From: a virus | IMG/VR virus record: IMGVR_UViG_3300007363_000044 | Coordinates: 1 to 38,202 of that record | Length of the DNA stretch: 38,202 bases | Reading direction: 5' to 3' (one strand) | In this document: piece after piece, positions 19,245 to 28,091 of the stretch | Numbering within the stretch: the first letter of the stretch is position 1 | Layout of the letters: every line of letters starts with the position of its first letter | Position numbers and translations under genes: made by a program | The notes under the pieces: generated by a model | Databases searched by the model: none | What the model saw: only the letters and a program-made list of their open reading frames with translations | Told to the model about the DNA's origin: nothing

Positions 19245-20645
19245 TTATGCGTCCCTCCCGCGACGGTCGGTCCAGCCCATCAGCTTGACGTTCACCTGCC
19301 CGTCGGTCGTGTTGATGCGCCGGCCGATCTGGCCGGAGGTGTTCGTGTGGATCGTCCGCACCTCGAAGACCGCGCTTTGCGTGGCCGCGCTCGGCACCGA
19401 GCCGTGGTTCAGCGTGCCGCTCGGCGCAGTGTCCGTCTCGTCCAGCGAGGTCAGGAGCGCCGTGCAGCCCGAGCCGCCGCCGGCCGTCACCGACACCATG
19501 AGGTGCGGGTTCACGACGACGCCCGTCGGAACGCCCAGGGAGAGGCTCCCGCGCGAGGTGCTGCCAGGCACTGCCGAGTAGTCGAGTGGCGTCTCCAGCC
19601 GGAACTCGTCGCCGTTCTGGATCGCCTTGATCCACTTGCCCGAGCCATCGGTGCGAGCGCCGAACAGTCGCCGCGCCAGGGTGTAGCCGCTCGGCATGGT
19701 CGGCGCGGTCGCGCTGGTCGAGATCAGCACATCTTGCACGCCCGTCGCGACGTTCTCGATCAAGTGGAAATGGTAGGAGGTCGAGTTCGCGATGGTGCCG
19801 GTATCGAGGCCGCCGTTGCCCGTCCCCGCCGACCATGCGCCGGTCGTCTTCGACATGCTCGACGCCAGCTTGATGATCTTCGCGCCGGTCGAGTCGGCCG
19901 CCTCGCCCGCCGACACCGTGGCGGTGGTCGAGCTCCCGGCCGTCGAGAACTCCAGGCCGAAGAGGTAGCCCTTCGGCACGCCCAGCGCCGGCGTGTTGCG
20001 GAACACGGTCCGCCACTGGGTGCCGTCGCTGATCAACAGCGTGTTGCAGTTGCCCGGCAGGGCGACGTTCGTGCCGCCGGCCGTCGCGTCGATCGCGTCG
20101 CTGGCCGCCGGGTCGAGGATCAGCGGGTAGGACGCGCTGAGCCCCCAGACCTCGATGTTGAAGCCCATCGGCACGTCCGCGATCGCCGGCAGGGTGACCG
20201 TGCGCGCCGCCGCCGACGTGTCGAACGAGTACCGGCCACCGGCGTGCGCCGCGGTGACGTTGAGGCCCGATGTCCCGGTCGCCGTCCAGGGCTTCCGGCC
20301 GGCCGGGGCGAACATGCTGTTCGTGGCGTCCCAGCGACCCTCGAGGGCCTCCGACCACGGCACCGACATGACGTAGACCGTGCCGTCGCCCGACGCCCAG
20401 TCGATGATCGATCCGGTGCTGCTGTCGGTCACGTTGCGGCTGATCTGGTCCGGCGTGCCTGTCGTCAGCGTGCCGTAGCCGTACTCCCAGACGGTCCCGT
20501 CTGCGTTCTCGGCGTAGTAGGCAACCTGGGCGCCGGTCGAGAACTGCGACCGCCAGGTCTGCCACGAGCCGGTGCCGGTCGTGTTCAGCTGGTACGCGCC
20601 GGTGCCGACGCTGGTGATGGCCTGCAGGGTCTTGTTGGCGAACAT
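19245..20645 (-). CDS. tail fibre / receptor-binding protein
   Basis: The 466-residue protein is rich in Gly, Ser and Thr with beta-type repeats. The N-terminal domain (residues 1-90: VGTGAYQLNTTGTGSWQTWR, AENADGTVWEYGYG, TPDQISRNV) has the phrasing of fibre-attachment domains in siphophages. A central region (about 110-230) and a C-terminal domain with TSLDETDTAPSG and GQVNVKLMGWTDR follow; no chaperone-cleavage motif was seen. AGGAG precedes ATG 20645. It lies downstream of the tail tip genes, as expected for the adsorption protein. Which receptor it binds cannot be told. Confidence 0.75.
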   Translation of the reverse strand: MFANKTLQAITSVGTGAYQLNTTGTGSWQTWRSQFSTGAQVAYYAENADGTVWEYGYGTLTTGTPDQISRNVTDSSTGSIIDWASGDGTVYVMSVPWSEALEGRWDATNSMFAPAGRKPWTATGTSGLNVTAAHAGGRYSFDTSAAARTVTLPAIADVPMGFNIEVWGLSASYPLILDPAASDAIDATAGGTNVALPGNCNTLLISDGTQWRTVFRNTPALGVPKGYLFGLEFSTAGSSTTATVSAGEAADSTGAKIIKLASSMSKTTGAWSAGTGNGGLDTGTIANSTSYHFHLIENVATGVQDVLISTSATAPTMPSGYTLARRLFGARTDGSGKWIKAIQNGDEFRLETPLDYSAVPGSTSRGSLSLGVPTGVVVNPHLMVSVTAGGGSGCTALLTSLDETDTAPSGTLNHGSVPSAATQSAVFEVRTIHTNTSGQIGRRINTTDGQVNVKLMGWTDRRGRDA

Positions 20646-20657
20646 GGTCGGGCGCTC

Positions 20658-21488
20658 CTAGAGGACTTCGCGGAGGTTGAGGTCGACCGACCACATCTCG
20701 CCGCTGGCATCGAACAGCGGCGGCGTCTGGTGACGCTGCTGCCCGGCGAAGACGGCCTGCATGCTGTGGCGGTGAAAATGGGTCGTGGCGGCCGGGTCGA
20801 GCAGGCAGGCGACGTCGCCCCACATGCCGCGCAGCCGCTGGATCTCGGCGATGCCGGCCAGGACCTCGGTCCGGTTGGCGGCGCTGATCTGCAGCTGGAA
20901 CAGCCGCGGCGCCGTGGTGGCGCGGCGATCGGTGAAGGTGTTGCCGTAGTCGGTCGCGATCTGGACGTCGCGCTGGTCGTAGGCGAGCGGCGTGCCGGCG
21001 AGGTCGAAGTTCAGGCTGGGCTGCCAGTAGGCGCCCAGCATGAGGCGGCCGGCCTCGACGTAGCCGTCAGGGTTCGTGCCGTCGGCGATGTCGATGCGCC
21101 AGTAGCGCAGCGCGGTGACGTTCGACCAGGACAGCCAGGACAGGTAGTGCGGCCAGGACTCGTCCGAGGGCTTCCCGCTCGACGGCCAGGCCGACAGGGC
21201 GGTGGTGTCGACGGTCGGCGAGCTCGTCACCGGATAGGTCGCTTTCCCGCGCACCCGGATCGTGGCCGACGCCGTGAGGTTGTGGCCGATCAGCGCGAAG
21301 CCGGTGGCCGCGCAGCCGGCGGCGCCGAAGTCCAGCTCGAGGTAGGGCGAGGTGGCCGCGTCCGAGCGCCACTTCCGCTTCGGCTGCATGTTCTGCAGGT
21401 TCGAGGCCGGCAGCGACGCCAGCTCGGACGATGCCGCCAGCGTGGCGGCGTCCGACTTGCCCGGCGACAGGATCAGCACGTTCGACAT
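20658..21488 (-). CDS. tail tip-associated protein
   Basis: The 276-residue protein is Trp- and Thr-rich and mostly beta. It includes YLELDFGAAGCAATGFALIG and RYWRIDIADGTNPDGYVEAG, phrasing reminiscent of discoidin/F5-8-type carbohydrate-binding folds. The C-terminal segment (AEIQRLRGMWGDVACLLDPA) resembles those of siphophage tip proteins. It starts 3 nt after the hub gene stop, with no strong ribosome site. Its place between hub and fibre points to a structural tip or adhesion role. Confidence 0.6.
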   Translation of the reverse strand: MSNVLILSPGKSDAATLAASSELASLPASNLQNMQPKRKWRSDAATSPYLELDFGAAGCAATGFALIGHNLTASATIRVRGKATYPVTSSPTVDTTALSAWPSSGKPSDESWPHYLSWLSWSNVTALRYWRIDIADGTNPDGYVEAGRLMLGAYWQPSLNFDLAGTPLAYDQRDVQIATDYGNTFTDRRATTAPRLFQLQISAANRTEVLAGIAEIQRLRGMWGDVACLLDPAATTHFHRHSMQAVFAGQQRHQTPPLFDASGEMWSVDLNLREVL

Positions 21489-21491
21489 GGG

Positions 21492-23252
21492 CTACCGCCA
21501 CAGCTTGAGAATGGGCTTGCCGTTGGCGTTCACGGCCACGCCGAAGCACCACGCCTTCGTGAGCGCGCCCAGGCCCAGGCGGTTCGCGTTGGCGATCGCC
21601 ACCACCCGACCGACGACCGGCGCGAAGGGGTCCATCACGACCGGCAGCTCGAAGACCTCGCGGACCTGGCCGAACAGCCGGCGCTGGCGGTCGGCCTCCA
21701 GCTGGGCGTCGGCCTCGGCCGCGAACCCGCCGTCGATCTGCACGACCGGCGAGCTCGGGTAGGACGACTGCACCCACAGGCTGTTCGACGTCGCCAGCTG
21801 GCCCTGCGCCTGCAGGATCGCCGCGTCGGACTGGCTCACCACGCCCGCGATCTGCGTCACCGACAGCGGCGTGTAATTGCGCTGCCAGCCCATTAGCGTG
21901 GACCGGCGCGGCGGCTGCCAGTTCGTCATGCTCGGCGCGTCGACCCGCACGTCGGCGCCGTTGTCGCCGTCGAAGTCGAGGGTGAGCGATGCCGCCGCCA
22001 GCGCCGGGTCCTCGACCTGCCCGATCGCCAGCCGGCCGTCGAGGCCGATCGACCACCAGCCGCAGCAGCCGACCATGAGTTCCGACAGCGCCTCGGCCTT
22101 CGTGATCTCGGCGTCCCAGTAGCGGCCGACGGTGGCGGGCTGCCACTGGTCGAGCACCGAGAACGTCGCGCCGTCGAGATCCTGCGGGTCGCGCAGCCGG
22201 ATGTTGCCCCGGCCGGTCGCGATGCGGCGCGCGATCTGCGCCCGGGTCTCCGGGTAGGTCAGGCCGTTGCGGCTGTCGTTGTCGCCGCGCACGTCGGCGG
22301 TGATGGCGTAGACCGGCGCCGAGCCCAGCCGGAACAGGCCGAGCGCCTTGCAGGTCGCGTAGTGGCCGGATGCCACCGTGGCCGCCGCCAGCTCGGCATA
22401 GGTCGCGTAGTCGCTGCCGGGCGTCAGGTCGTTGCCGCCGTCCTTCACGGCGTCGATCGCCAGCACCGACGTGCACGAGACCTGGTAGATCAGGCCGGTG
22501 GCGTTGATCTGCACCGGGGGGATGTTGAACACTTCGCCGAAGGCGATCGGTTTGATCCGCCCCTTCAGGGTGGCGTCGCCGTCGGCGCCGCCGGTGCCGC
22601 CGTACCGCTCGCCGTGGAGCTCGGCCTGGCTCAGCTGCCAGGATAGGTCGCGCAGCAGGATCTCCTTGCGGCGCAGGTCGAAGCGGATGCCGGCCGCCGA
22701 CAGCTTGGCGACGGTGCTGTAGGTCGAGAAATAGGCGTCCGGCTCGCCGCGGCGGATCTCGATCGGCGCGCCGTCCCAGCCTAGCGTCCGCAGGTCGTCC
22801 AGTTCGCCGTCCGGGTCGGTGAGCTCAAGGATGCCGAGCGTGCCGCCGCCGCTGCCCCAGGTCGGCCCCTCGGCGACGAACAGCGCCAGCTCGTAATTGA
22901 AGGCCCCGCTCAGCTTGCCCGGCACCCACTGCGCTGCGGGCTCGTCGTCGTTCGCCGTCGAGCGCGCGGCGTTGCCGGTGGCGGCCGGGTAGATCGTGGC
23001 CGTCGTGCCCTGCAGCGTGGTCGCCCGCGGCGTGCGGCGCGGCACGCCACCGAAGGGGAACGGCGGGCCGGGCAGGTCGAGCTCGAGCGCGGCGTCGAAC
23101 GGGGTCGCCACCAGCAGGTAAGCCTTGCCCTCGTGCGCACCGAGCTGCTGGGCGTCGACGCCCGCCTCGAGCAGGAACGCCCGGGGCTCGTCGCGCGGGA
23201 CAGCGCCGAACGGCCACGGCGGCGCCGTCCTGAGATAGACCGAAGTGGCCAC
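21492..23252 (-). CDS. tail tip/baseplate hub protein
   Basis: The 586-residue protein starts at GTG 23252 and opens with RTAPPWPFGAVPRDEPRAFL. It contains a segment with LSGAFNYELALFVAE near residue 115, LRRKEILLRDLSWQL near 195, and GRIKPIAFGEVFNIPPVQIN near 230. A long C-terminal half carries GWQRNYTPLS and a segment beginning EADRQRRLFG. Such proteins form the hub under the tape measure and carry the tip attachment function. The gene is immediately downstream of the tape measure gene, and in this phage it replaces the usual series of separate tip genes. No peptidase motif was noticed. Confidence 0.7.
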   Translation of the reverse strand: MATSVYLRTAPPWPFGAVPRDEPRAFLLEAGVDAQQLGAHEGKAYLLVATPFDAALELDLPGPPFPFGGVPRRTPRATTLQGTTATIYPAATGNAARSTANDDEPAAQWVPGKLSGAFNYELALFVAEGPTWGSGGGTLGILELTDPDGELDDLRTLGWDGAPIEIRRGEPDAYFSTYSTVAKLSAAGIRFDLRRKEILLRDLSWQLSQAELHGERYGGTGGADGDATLKGRIKPIAFGEVFNIPPVQINATGLIYQVSCTSVLAIDAVKDGGNDLTPGSDYATYAELAAATVASGHYATCKALGLFRLGSAPVYAITADVRGDNDSRNGLTYPETRAQIARRIATGRGNIRLRDPQDLDGATFSVLDQWQPATVGRYWDAEITKAEALSELMVGCCGWWSIGLDGRLAIGQVEDPALAAASLTLDFDGDNGADVRVDAPSMTNWQPPRRSTLMGWQRNYTPLSVTQIAGVVSQSDAAILQAQGQLATSNSLWVQSSYPSSPVVQIDGGFAAEADAQLEADRQRRLFGQVREVFELPVVMDPFAPVVGRVVAIANANRLGLGALTKAWCFGVAVNANGKPILKLWR

Positions 23253-23255
23253 GGG

Positions 23256-26200
23256 CTACCGCCGCGCCATCTGGGCGGTGAGCGCCGCAATCTGCTCGCG
23301 CAGGGCCCGCATCTCCTCGCGGTCGTTGGCCGCCGACCGGATCAGTTCGTTGATCTGGGCCGACTGCGCGCCGGCATCGCCGCCGATCGCCTTGGACTGC
23401 TGGGCGACCAGGTCGCTGCGGATCTGTTCGGCCAGCGCGGCGTACTCGGCCGACGACCCGAAGTAGCTTCGGCTGGCGTTCGCGTAGGCCTCGGCCACGC
23501 CGCCGAGGTTGCCGGCGGCCGTCGGGTCGCCCGCCTGCGCCTGCGCCAGCGTCGCCATGTAGCTGGCGCGAGTGCCGCCGTAGGTCTGCGTCGGCGTGGC
23601 GTTCGCGAGGTCGCCGTAGGTCAGCCGGTCGATCAGGTCCTGGTAGAGGCCGACCGACTTCTCGGCGTACTGCGCCTTGAGGTCGAGTTCCTTCTTCAGC
23701 CAATACTCGGTGATCTTGTTGATGTCGACGTAGACCCCGCCGACCTTGTCACGGATGTACTCGGCCGAGGCGATCGAGTCGTTCTTCTGGTCCTCGAGGG
23801 CGCGCAGCTGCACCGCCAGCGGGTCGAGCATGCCGTCGATGAAGTCCTGCGCGTAACGGAACTTCTGCTTGTTGTACTCGGCCGCGATCGGGTCGCCCGA
23901 CAGGCCGTAGCCGCCGGCCGTCGCAGCCATCTCGCCGAACTGGTCGCCCAGCTTGATCAGGGCGTCCTTCGCCGTCGCCGCCGACTGGCCCAGCTTGTCG
24001 TAGGCGTTGACGAAGTCGATCAGGTCCTGGACGGCCTTCGCGGTATTCGGCTGGCTGTTGGCGACGGCGGTCTGCAGCGCCGGCGAGGCGCCCGTGACGC
24101 CGCCGCGCAGCACGTTGGCGCGGAACATCGCCGCGACCAGCAGGTCGGCCGCCTGCTCGGGCGTGCGGCTGCTGTCGTTGTAGGTCAGGCGCTCGTAGCC
24201 GCCCGGCGTGTGCAGGCCGACCTGCGTGTAGGGCGACTGCTGCCACTGGCCACCGCTCCAGACGCTGTTCATGCCGGAGGCGATGTCGCCACCGATCAGC
24301 ATGCCCGGGACGCCGGTCAGGCCCGCGCGCTTGAACAGGCCCATGACGCTGCCGCCGATCGACGACGCCGCGCCACCCATGCCCTTGCCGCCGTTCAGCT
24401 GGTTCTCGGCGTAGCTGAAGCCCATGCCGGCCGGGTTGATCACGCCGGCGCCGTAATCCAGCGGCGGCATCGGCGGGATCTTCTCGCCTTCGCCGAACAG
24501 GCTAGGCAGGAGGCCGCCCAGCATGCCGATGATCGGGCCGGCGATCTGGCCGACGCCCGGGATCAGGCTGACGCCGGCGCCGACAAGCGAGGCGATGCCG
24601 CCGATGGTCTTCGCGGTGTTCCCCTTGGCCGTCGCCAGCTGGTAGATGCCCATGCCGGCGCCGGCGGCGGCGCCGAGGCCCTGCCCCCAGGTCGTTCCGC
24701 TGAGCCCGAGGCCGCCGGTCGTGTTCGGCGCCGGGCCAAAGGCTCCGGCCGGCACGTTCGAGATCCCCGACCACGAGCCGCCGATCGGCGAGTTCAGCCA
24801 GGACCCGATGTTGCCCAGCCAGCCGCTGCTGCTGCCGCCGCCGGTGCTGCCGAACAGGCCGCCACCGAACAGGCTGCCGCCGCCCATGCCACCCAGGCCG
24901 CCGATGCTGCCGCCACCGCCGCCGGAGGACGGGTAGCCGAGCGCCGTGGCGGTGCCGGGCGAGACCAGGCCGACCGAGCCGAGGCCCTGCATCGCCACGC
25001 TGATCACCGGCCGGATGGTCGCCAGCGCCAGCAGCTCGGCCGCGGCGCGGCGCGCCATCTTGATGAAGATCTGGCCGAACTCCTCGGCCGAGAACTTGCC
25101 GTTCTCGAGCAGCTGCTCCCACATGTCGGCGCCCGTGCGCTGGATCGACTCCAGCGCCGACTTCAGAGGCGCGGTCCACAGCTCGTTCGCCTTCTTGATT
25201 TCCTCGCCCTGCGCCTTCAGCCGCTCGTTCTGCTCGATCGCGGAGTAGCGCCGCTCGATGGCCTCGCGCTCCTTGGCGTTGGTCTCGTCGAGGCCCTTCG
25301 AAAGGATCTCCTGGCGGGTCTTGATGATCGCGAGCTCGCGGGCGCGGACCTCGGCCGAGGCGTTCACCAGCTGGTTCTCGGCCTCCAGCAGCTCGTTCGC
25401 CTTCTCGAGGTCGGCGGTGCCGAGGTTGAAGTCCTTCAGCGCCTTGCCCTTGTCGGCCGCCGCCATCAGCTTCTCGAGCTCGGCCGTCAGCGCCGCCACG
25501 CCGGCGGTGTTCTGGTCGGCGGTCTTGCCGTAGGCGTCCTGGGCGGCCTTCAGCGCCTTGAAGTGGGTCTCGAGGTCGGCCACGGCGCGGGCGCCGCGCT
25601 CGGAGGCCTCGGCCAGCGCGGTCTGCGTATCGGCGTCCAGCCGCGCGCCGCGCATCGCCTTCGCGATCGCATCCGCTTCGCTGCCGCCGGCGCCCTTCAC
25701 GGCCGAGGTCGAGGCACCGGGCGCGTAGACGCCGGCCAGCTTGCCGACGCGGGCGTTCGCCTCGTCGCCCTCCATGCCGGCCTGCCGGTTGATCAGCGCC
25801 TGCCGCGCCATCGCCTCGCGGCGCGCCGCCAGCACGCCCGCCATGCTGCCGGCCGCGGCGTCACCGGCCGCGCCGATCTGCCCGGTGTAGTCGCCGAAGC
25901 TGGCGCCGCCACCCGACATGCGGCCGAGGCTCACCGAGCCGCCACCGATGCCGAGGAACTGGCCCAGCGGCGAGTTGGACAGGCCGGACAAAATCTTGTT
26001 GAGGCCAGCCTCGACCGCCTCGATCGCCTTGTTCAGCGCGTCGGTGAACAGCTTGCCCAGCTGGTCCGGCATGGCGCGGAACGCCTCGAGGAACATCGCC
26101 GACGCCCGCGCGCCGGCCATCGCCACGGCCTCGGACAGGCCCTGCGCCCACTCGTTCAGGCCGTCAGCCTGGCGCTTCAGCCACGCCTCGGCGCCGGCGC

Positions 26201-26996
26201 CGGTCTCGGTCGCCCACTTGTTGAAGCCCTCGCGGGCCTCGTCGAGCGCAGCGGCCACCTCGGCCATCTGCGCCCGCCACTTCACCCGGTTGGCCTCCAT
26301 CTTGTCCGACAGCTTGTCGAGCCGCGCGATCGTGTCGCCCGAGATCATCGCGCCCGCCCGCTCGGCGGCGGCAGCCATGTTGTCGGCGCCCTTCGCGATC
26401 TCGCCCAGCATGGGCAGCATGCGCGTGCCGGCCTTGCCGAAGAAGTCGACGGCGGCGGCGGACCGCTTGGCCGGGTCCTCGATCGAGACGATCGCCGCGG
26501 CGACGTCCTGCATCAGGGCTTCCGTCGGGCGCAATTTGCCCTGAAAGTCGAGGTTCTTCACGCCGAGCGCGTTCAGCGCCTCGACCATGTCCTTCGAACC
26601 GTCGGCCGCCTCGCCCATCTTCTGGCTGAACTTCGACAGCGCCGTCTCGAGCTGCTCGGCCTTCACGCCGTACTGGCCGGCCTGGTACTGCAGGCCCTGC
26701 AGCGCGCGGGCGTTCGTGCCCAGCTGCTCGGCCAGCTCGTCGAGGCCGGCCGCGGCTTCGAAGGCCTGCCGGCCCATCTCGATCAGGCGCGAGCCGAGCT
26801 CGGCGACCTGCAGGGCGATCTGCGCCTTCAGGAAGCCGCCGACGCGCCCGAGCCCAGCCTCCATGCGCTCGAGGGCGGTCTTCGACTGGTCGAGAGACCG
26901 CTCCATCCGCGCCAGCGCGTCGGTCGCCCGGCGCGAGCCGTCGATCGCCGCCGACGAGTCGACGACGATGCGGATGATCTTGGTCTCGTCGGCCAT
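23256..26996 (-). CDS. tail tape measure protein
   Basis: At 1246 residues this is the longest gene. The N-terminal 350 residues are helical and repetitive: RRATDALARMERSLDQSKTA, DELAEQLGTNARALQGLQYQ, and DVAAAIVSIEDPAKRSAAAV as in many tape measure proteins. A Gly-rich hydrophobic section (about 687-837, with SLIPGVGQIAGPIIGMLGG) probably inserts into the host membrane during DNA ejection. The C-terminus is coiled coil. By the usual 0.15 nm per residue the tail would be near 190 nm. AAGG precedes ATG 26996, 4 nt after the stop of the chaperone extension. Confidence 0.92.
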   Translation of the reverse strand: MADETKIIRIVVDSSAAIDGSRRATDALARMERSLDQSKTALERMEAGLGRVGGFLKAQIALQVAELGSRLIEMGRQAFEAAAGLDELAEQLGTNARALQGLQYQAGQYGVKAEQLETALSKFSQKMGEAADGSKDMVEALNALGVKNLDFQGKLRPTEALMQDVAAAIVSIEDPAKRSAAAVDFFGKAGTRMLPMLGEIAKGADNMAAAAERAGAMISGDTIARLDKLSDKMEANRVKWRAQMAEVAAALDEAREGFNKWATETGAGAEAWLKRQADGLNEWAQGLSEAVAMAGARASAMFLEAFRAMPDQLGKLFTDALNKAIEAVEAGLNKILSGLSNSPLGQFLGIGGGSVSLGRMSGGGASFGDYTGQIGAAGDAAAGSMAGVLAARREAMARQALINRQAGMEGDEANARVGKLAGVYAPGASTSAVKGAGGSEADAIAKAMRGARLDADTQTALAEASERGARAVADLETHFKALKAAQDAYGKTADQNTAGVAALTAELEKLMAAADKGKALKDFNLGTADLEKANELLEAENQLVNASAEVRARELAIIKTRQEILSKGLDETNAKEREAIERRYSAIEQNERLKAQGEEIKKANELWTAPLKSALESIQRTGADMWEQLLENGKFSAEEFGQIFIKMARRAAAELLALATIRPVISVAMQGLGSVGLVSPGTATALGYPSSGGGGGSIGGLGGMGGGSLFGGGLFGSTGGGSSSGWLGNIGSWLNSPIGGSWSGISNVPAGAFGPAPNTTGGLGLSGTTWGQGLGAAAGAGMGIYQLATAKGNTAKTIGGIASLVGAGVSLIPGVGQIAGPIIGMLGGLLPSLFGEGEKIPPMPPLDYGAGVINPAGMGFSYAENQLNGGKGMGGAASSIGGSVMGLFKRAGLTGVPGMLIGGDIASGMNSVWSGGQWQQSPYTQVGLHTPGGYERLTYNDSSRTPEQAADLLVAAMFRANVLRGGVTGASPALQTAVANSQPNTAKAVQDLIDFVNAYDKLGQSAATAKDALIKLGDQFGEMAATAGGYGLSGDPIAAEYNKQKFRYAQDFIDGMLDPLAVQLRALEDQKNDSIASAEYIRDKVGGVYVDINKITEYWLKKELDLKAQYAEKSVGLYQDLIDRLTYGDLANATPTQTYGGTRASYMATLAQAQAGDPTAAGNLGGVAEAYANASRSYFGSSAEYAALAEQIRSDLVAQQSKAIGGDAGAQSAQINELIRSAANDREEMRALREQIAALTAQMARR

Positions 26997-27000
26997 CGGA

Positions 27001-27833
27001 TCACCTTCGCTGGGGTCGGGACCGTTGCTGGGCCTGCTTTGCCGAGGCCTTCGCCCGGTCGGCTTCGCGCCGCGCCGTGGCCTCGATCAGGGCGTGATCG
27101 AGCTGCTCGACGATCTCGCAAAAGTCCTCGAGCCCCTCGCCCCGGTAGCCGAGGCGCTCGCCCTCGGACCGGATGTCCGGCCGGGGGATCGGGAGCGGGA
27201 GGAGGATGCCCGGGCCCATGCCGCCGCCGATCGGCAGGCGCGGGCGGTAGGGGTCGAGGTGCTGAAAGGCCGCCCAGACCGGCACGACCTCGGGAGACAG
27301 CGCCGGGCGAGAGAGGAGCCGCTCGACGGCCCATTCCTCGCCCTTGTCGGCGTGGGCTCGCCAGTCCGGGATCAGCGCCTCGTTCTCGATGTCCCAGCGG
27401 ATCAGGCTTTTCCCTGGTCGACCGCGATCTGGATGCGCTCGCCGCGGAACATCTTGGTGTCGTGCACCACGTTGCCGATCGCCTCGAAGGCGTCGTCGGC
27501 CAGCCGCAGGAAGGCGGCGCAGGCGTCTGGGCTGAACGGCACCTCGACATCGTTGCTCGTCACGCCGGACCAGCCGACCACCAGGCAGTCGGCGTAGACG
27601 CGCGACAGGTAGGACCGCTGCCGCTCGGGCGTGGCGCGGGCGGCCGTCAGGCGCCGAAGCTCGCTGTGGATCTGCTCGGAGCGCGCCCGCCAGCGCGGGT
27701 TCGCGTCGCTCGCGGCCAGCACGGTCAGCGTGATGCCGCCCGGCAGGCCGATCTCGGTGCCCTTCTCGCCCTCGATCTCGCGGTTGCGCTGCAGCGCCTC
27801 GATGTTGTCGAAGGTGTACTTCACGTCGTTCAT
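27001..27833 (-). CDS. tail assembly chaperone long form (G-T type, -1 frameshift)
   Basis: The product is made by -1 ribosomal frameshifting at GGGAAAA (27414-27408). Translation follows the short chaperone frame to Lys142, then continues in the -1 frame from AGC at 27408 (S-L-I-R-W-D-I-E-N-E) to the stop at 27001, adding 135 residues for a total of about 277. The extension reads as real protein (ALIPDWRAHADKGEEWAVER), with a basic tail (KQAQQRSRPQRR) and no start codon of its own near the junction. In lambda, G-T binds the tape measure protein and guides tail assembly. The tape measure gene follows directly. Confidence 0.85.
27402..27833 (-). CDS. tail assembly chaperone short form (G type)
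   Basis: The 143-residue protein starts MNDVKYTFDNIEALQRNREI, with GAGGAAACC upstream of ATG 27833. It is acidic in places and helical, with FSPDACAAFLRLADDAFEAI near residue 102. It ends six nt past a slippery heptamer (G-K-A-stop), exactly the layout of lambda gpG. It coats the tape measure protein during tail assembly. It lies between the tail tube and tape measure genes as in most siphophages. Confidence 0.85.
   Translation of the reverse strand: MNDVKYTFDNIEALQRNREIEGEKGTEIGLPGGITLTVLAASDANPRWRARSEQIHSELRRLTAARATPERQRSYLSRVYADCLVVGWSGVTSNDVEVPFSPDACAAFLRLADDAFEAIGNVVHDTKMFRGERIQIAVDQGKA
27408..27414 (-). other. programmed -1 frameshift slippery heptamer
   Basis: The coding strand reads CA-GGGAAAA-GCC-TGA. 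With the frame set by the G gene, the heptamer is G-GGA-AAA, of the X-XXY-YYZ type. Both tRNAs can re-pair one base back, which opens the 135-codon extension. The stop codon lies three bases beyond the heptamer. Lambda uses GGGAAAG at the same point. Confidence 0.85.
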
Positions 27834-27856
27834 GGTTTCCTCGGGTCGGGAGGGGT

Positions 27857-27884
27857 GGGGGCCAGCACCGACCTGCTGGCCCCC
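27857..27884. other. stable hairpin upstream of tail chaperone gene
   Basis: GGGGGCCAGCA and TGCTGGCCCCC are perfectly complementary over 11 bases with a 6-base loop. The hairpin lies between the small gene ending at 27911 and the chaperone start at 27833 (minus strand). It has no T-run, so it is more likely an mRNA stability or attenuation element than a terminator. Confidence 0.6.
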
Positions 27885-27910
27885 GGGGGACGCGGTGCCT
27901 TACGGCGCCG

Positions 27911-28087
27911 CTAGGTGGCCGAAGCCACCGTGGCGAGTCCCTTGGCCACCCAGTCGTCGCCGGTGTGGCCTTCGGGAATGTCGGACTCGTCGACGACCTG
28001 GCCGCGGCCGAAGGCGACCTTCGCCTCGGCCTTGCCGTCCTGCGCGGGCAGGAAGACGTGGAAGTTGGCCTCGATCAGGTACTTCAT
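27911..28087 (-). CDS. small protein after the tail tube gene (58 aa)
   Basis: The frame begins MKYLIEANFHVFLPAQDGKA and continues as an acidic small domain (VVDESDIPEGHTGDDWVAKG). It starts 4 nt after the tail tube stop and ends 77 nt before the chaperone gene. Codon use is strongly GC3-biased on this strand, and no competing frame has comparable support. No clear ribosome site is present, so it likely depends on coupling. I do not recognise the family; a minor tail or chaperone-associated role is suggested only by position. Confidence 0.65.
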   Translation of the reverse strand: MKYLIEANFHVFLPAQDGKAEAKVAFGRGQVVDESDIPEGHTGDDWVAKGLATVASAT

Positions 28088-28091
28088 CGCG

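Noticed and set aside
18387-21896. A 1169-codon plus-strand open frame opposite the tail genes
   Set aside because: It is the complement of genes with extreme GC3 bias, is rich in Arg, Gly, Ala, His and Val, has no domain resemblance, and the minus-strand frames encode recognisable tail and lysis proteins.
27001-27285. Independent 94-residue gene before the tape measure protein
   Set aside because: The frame is open well upstream of its first start codon to the GGGAAAA heptamer and continues the chaperone protein, so it is treated as the -1 extension.
23133-27914. A 1593-codon plus-strand open frame opposite the tape measure gene
   Set aside because: Same shadow effect in GC-rich DNA; the minus strand carries an unmistakable tape measure protein and the frameshifted chaperones.
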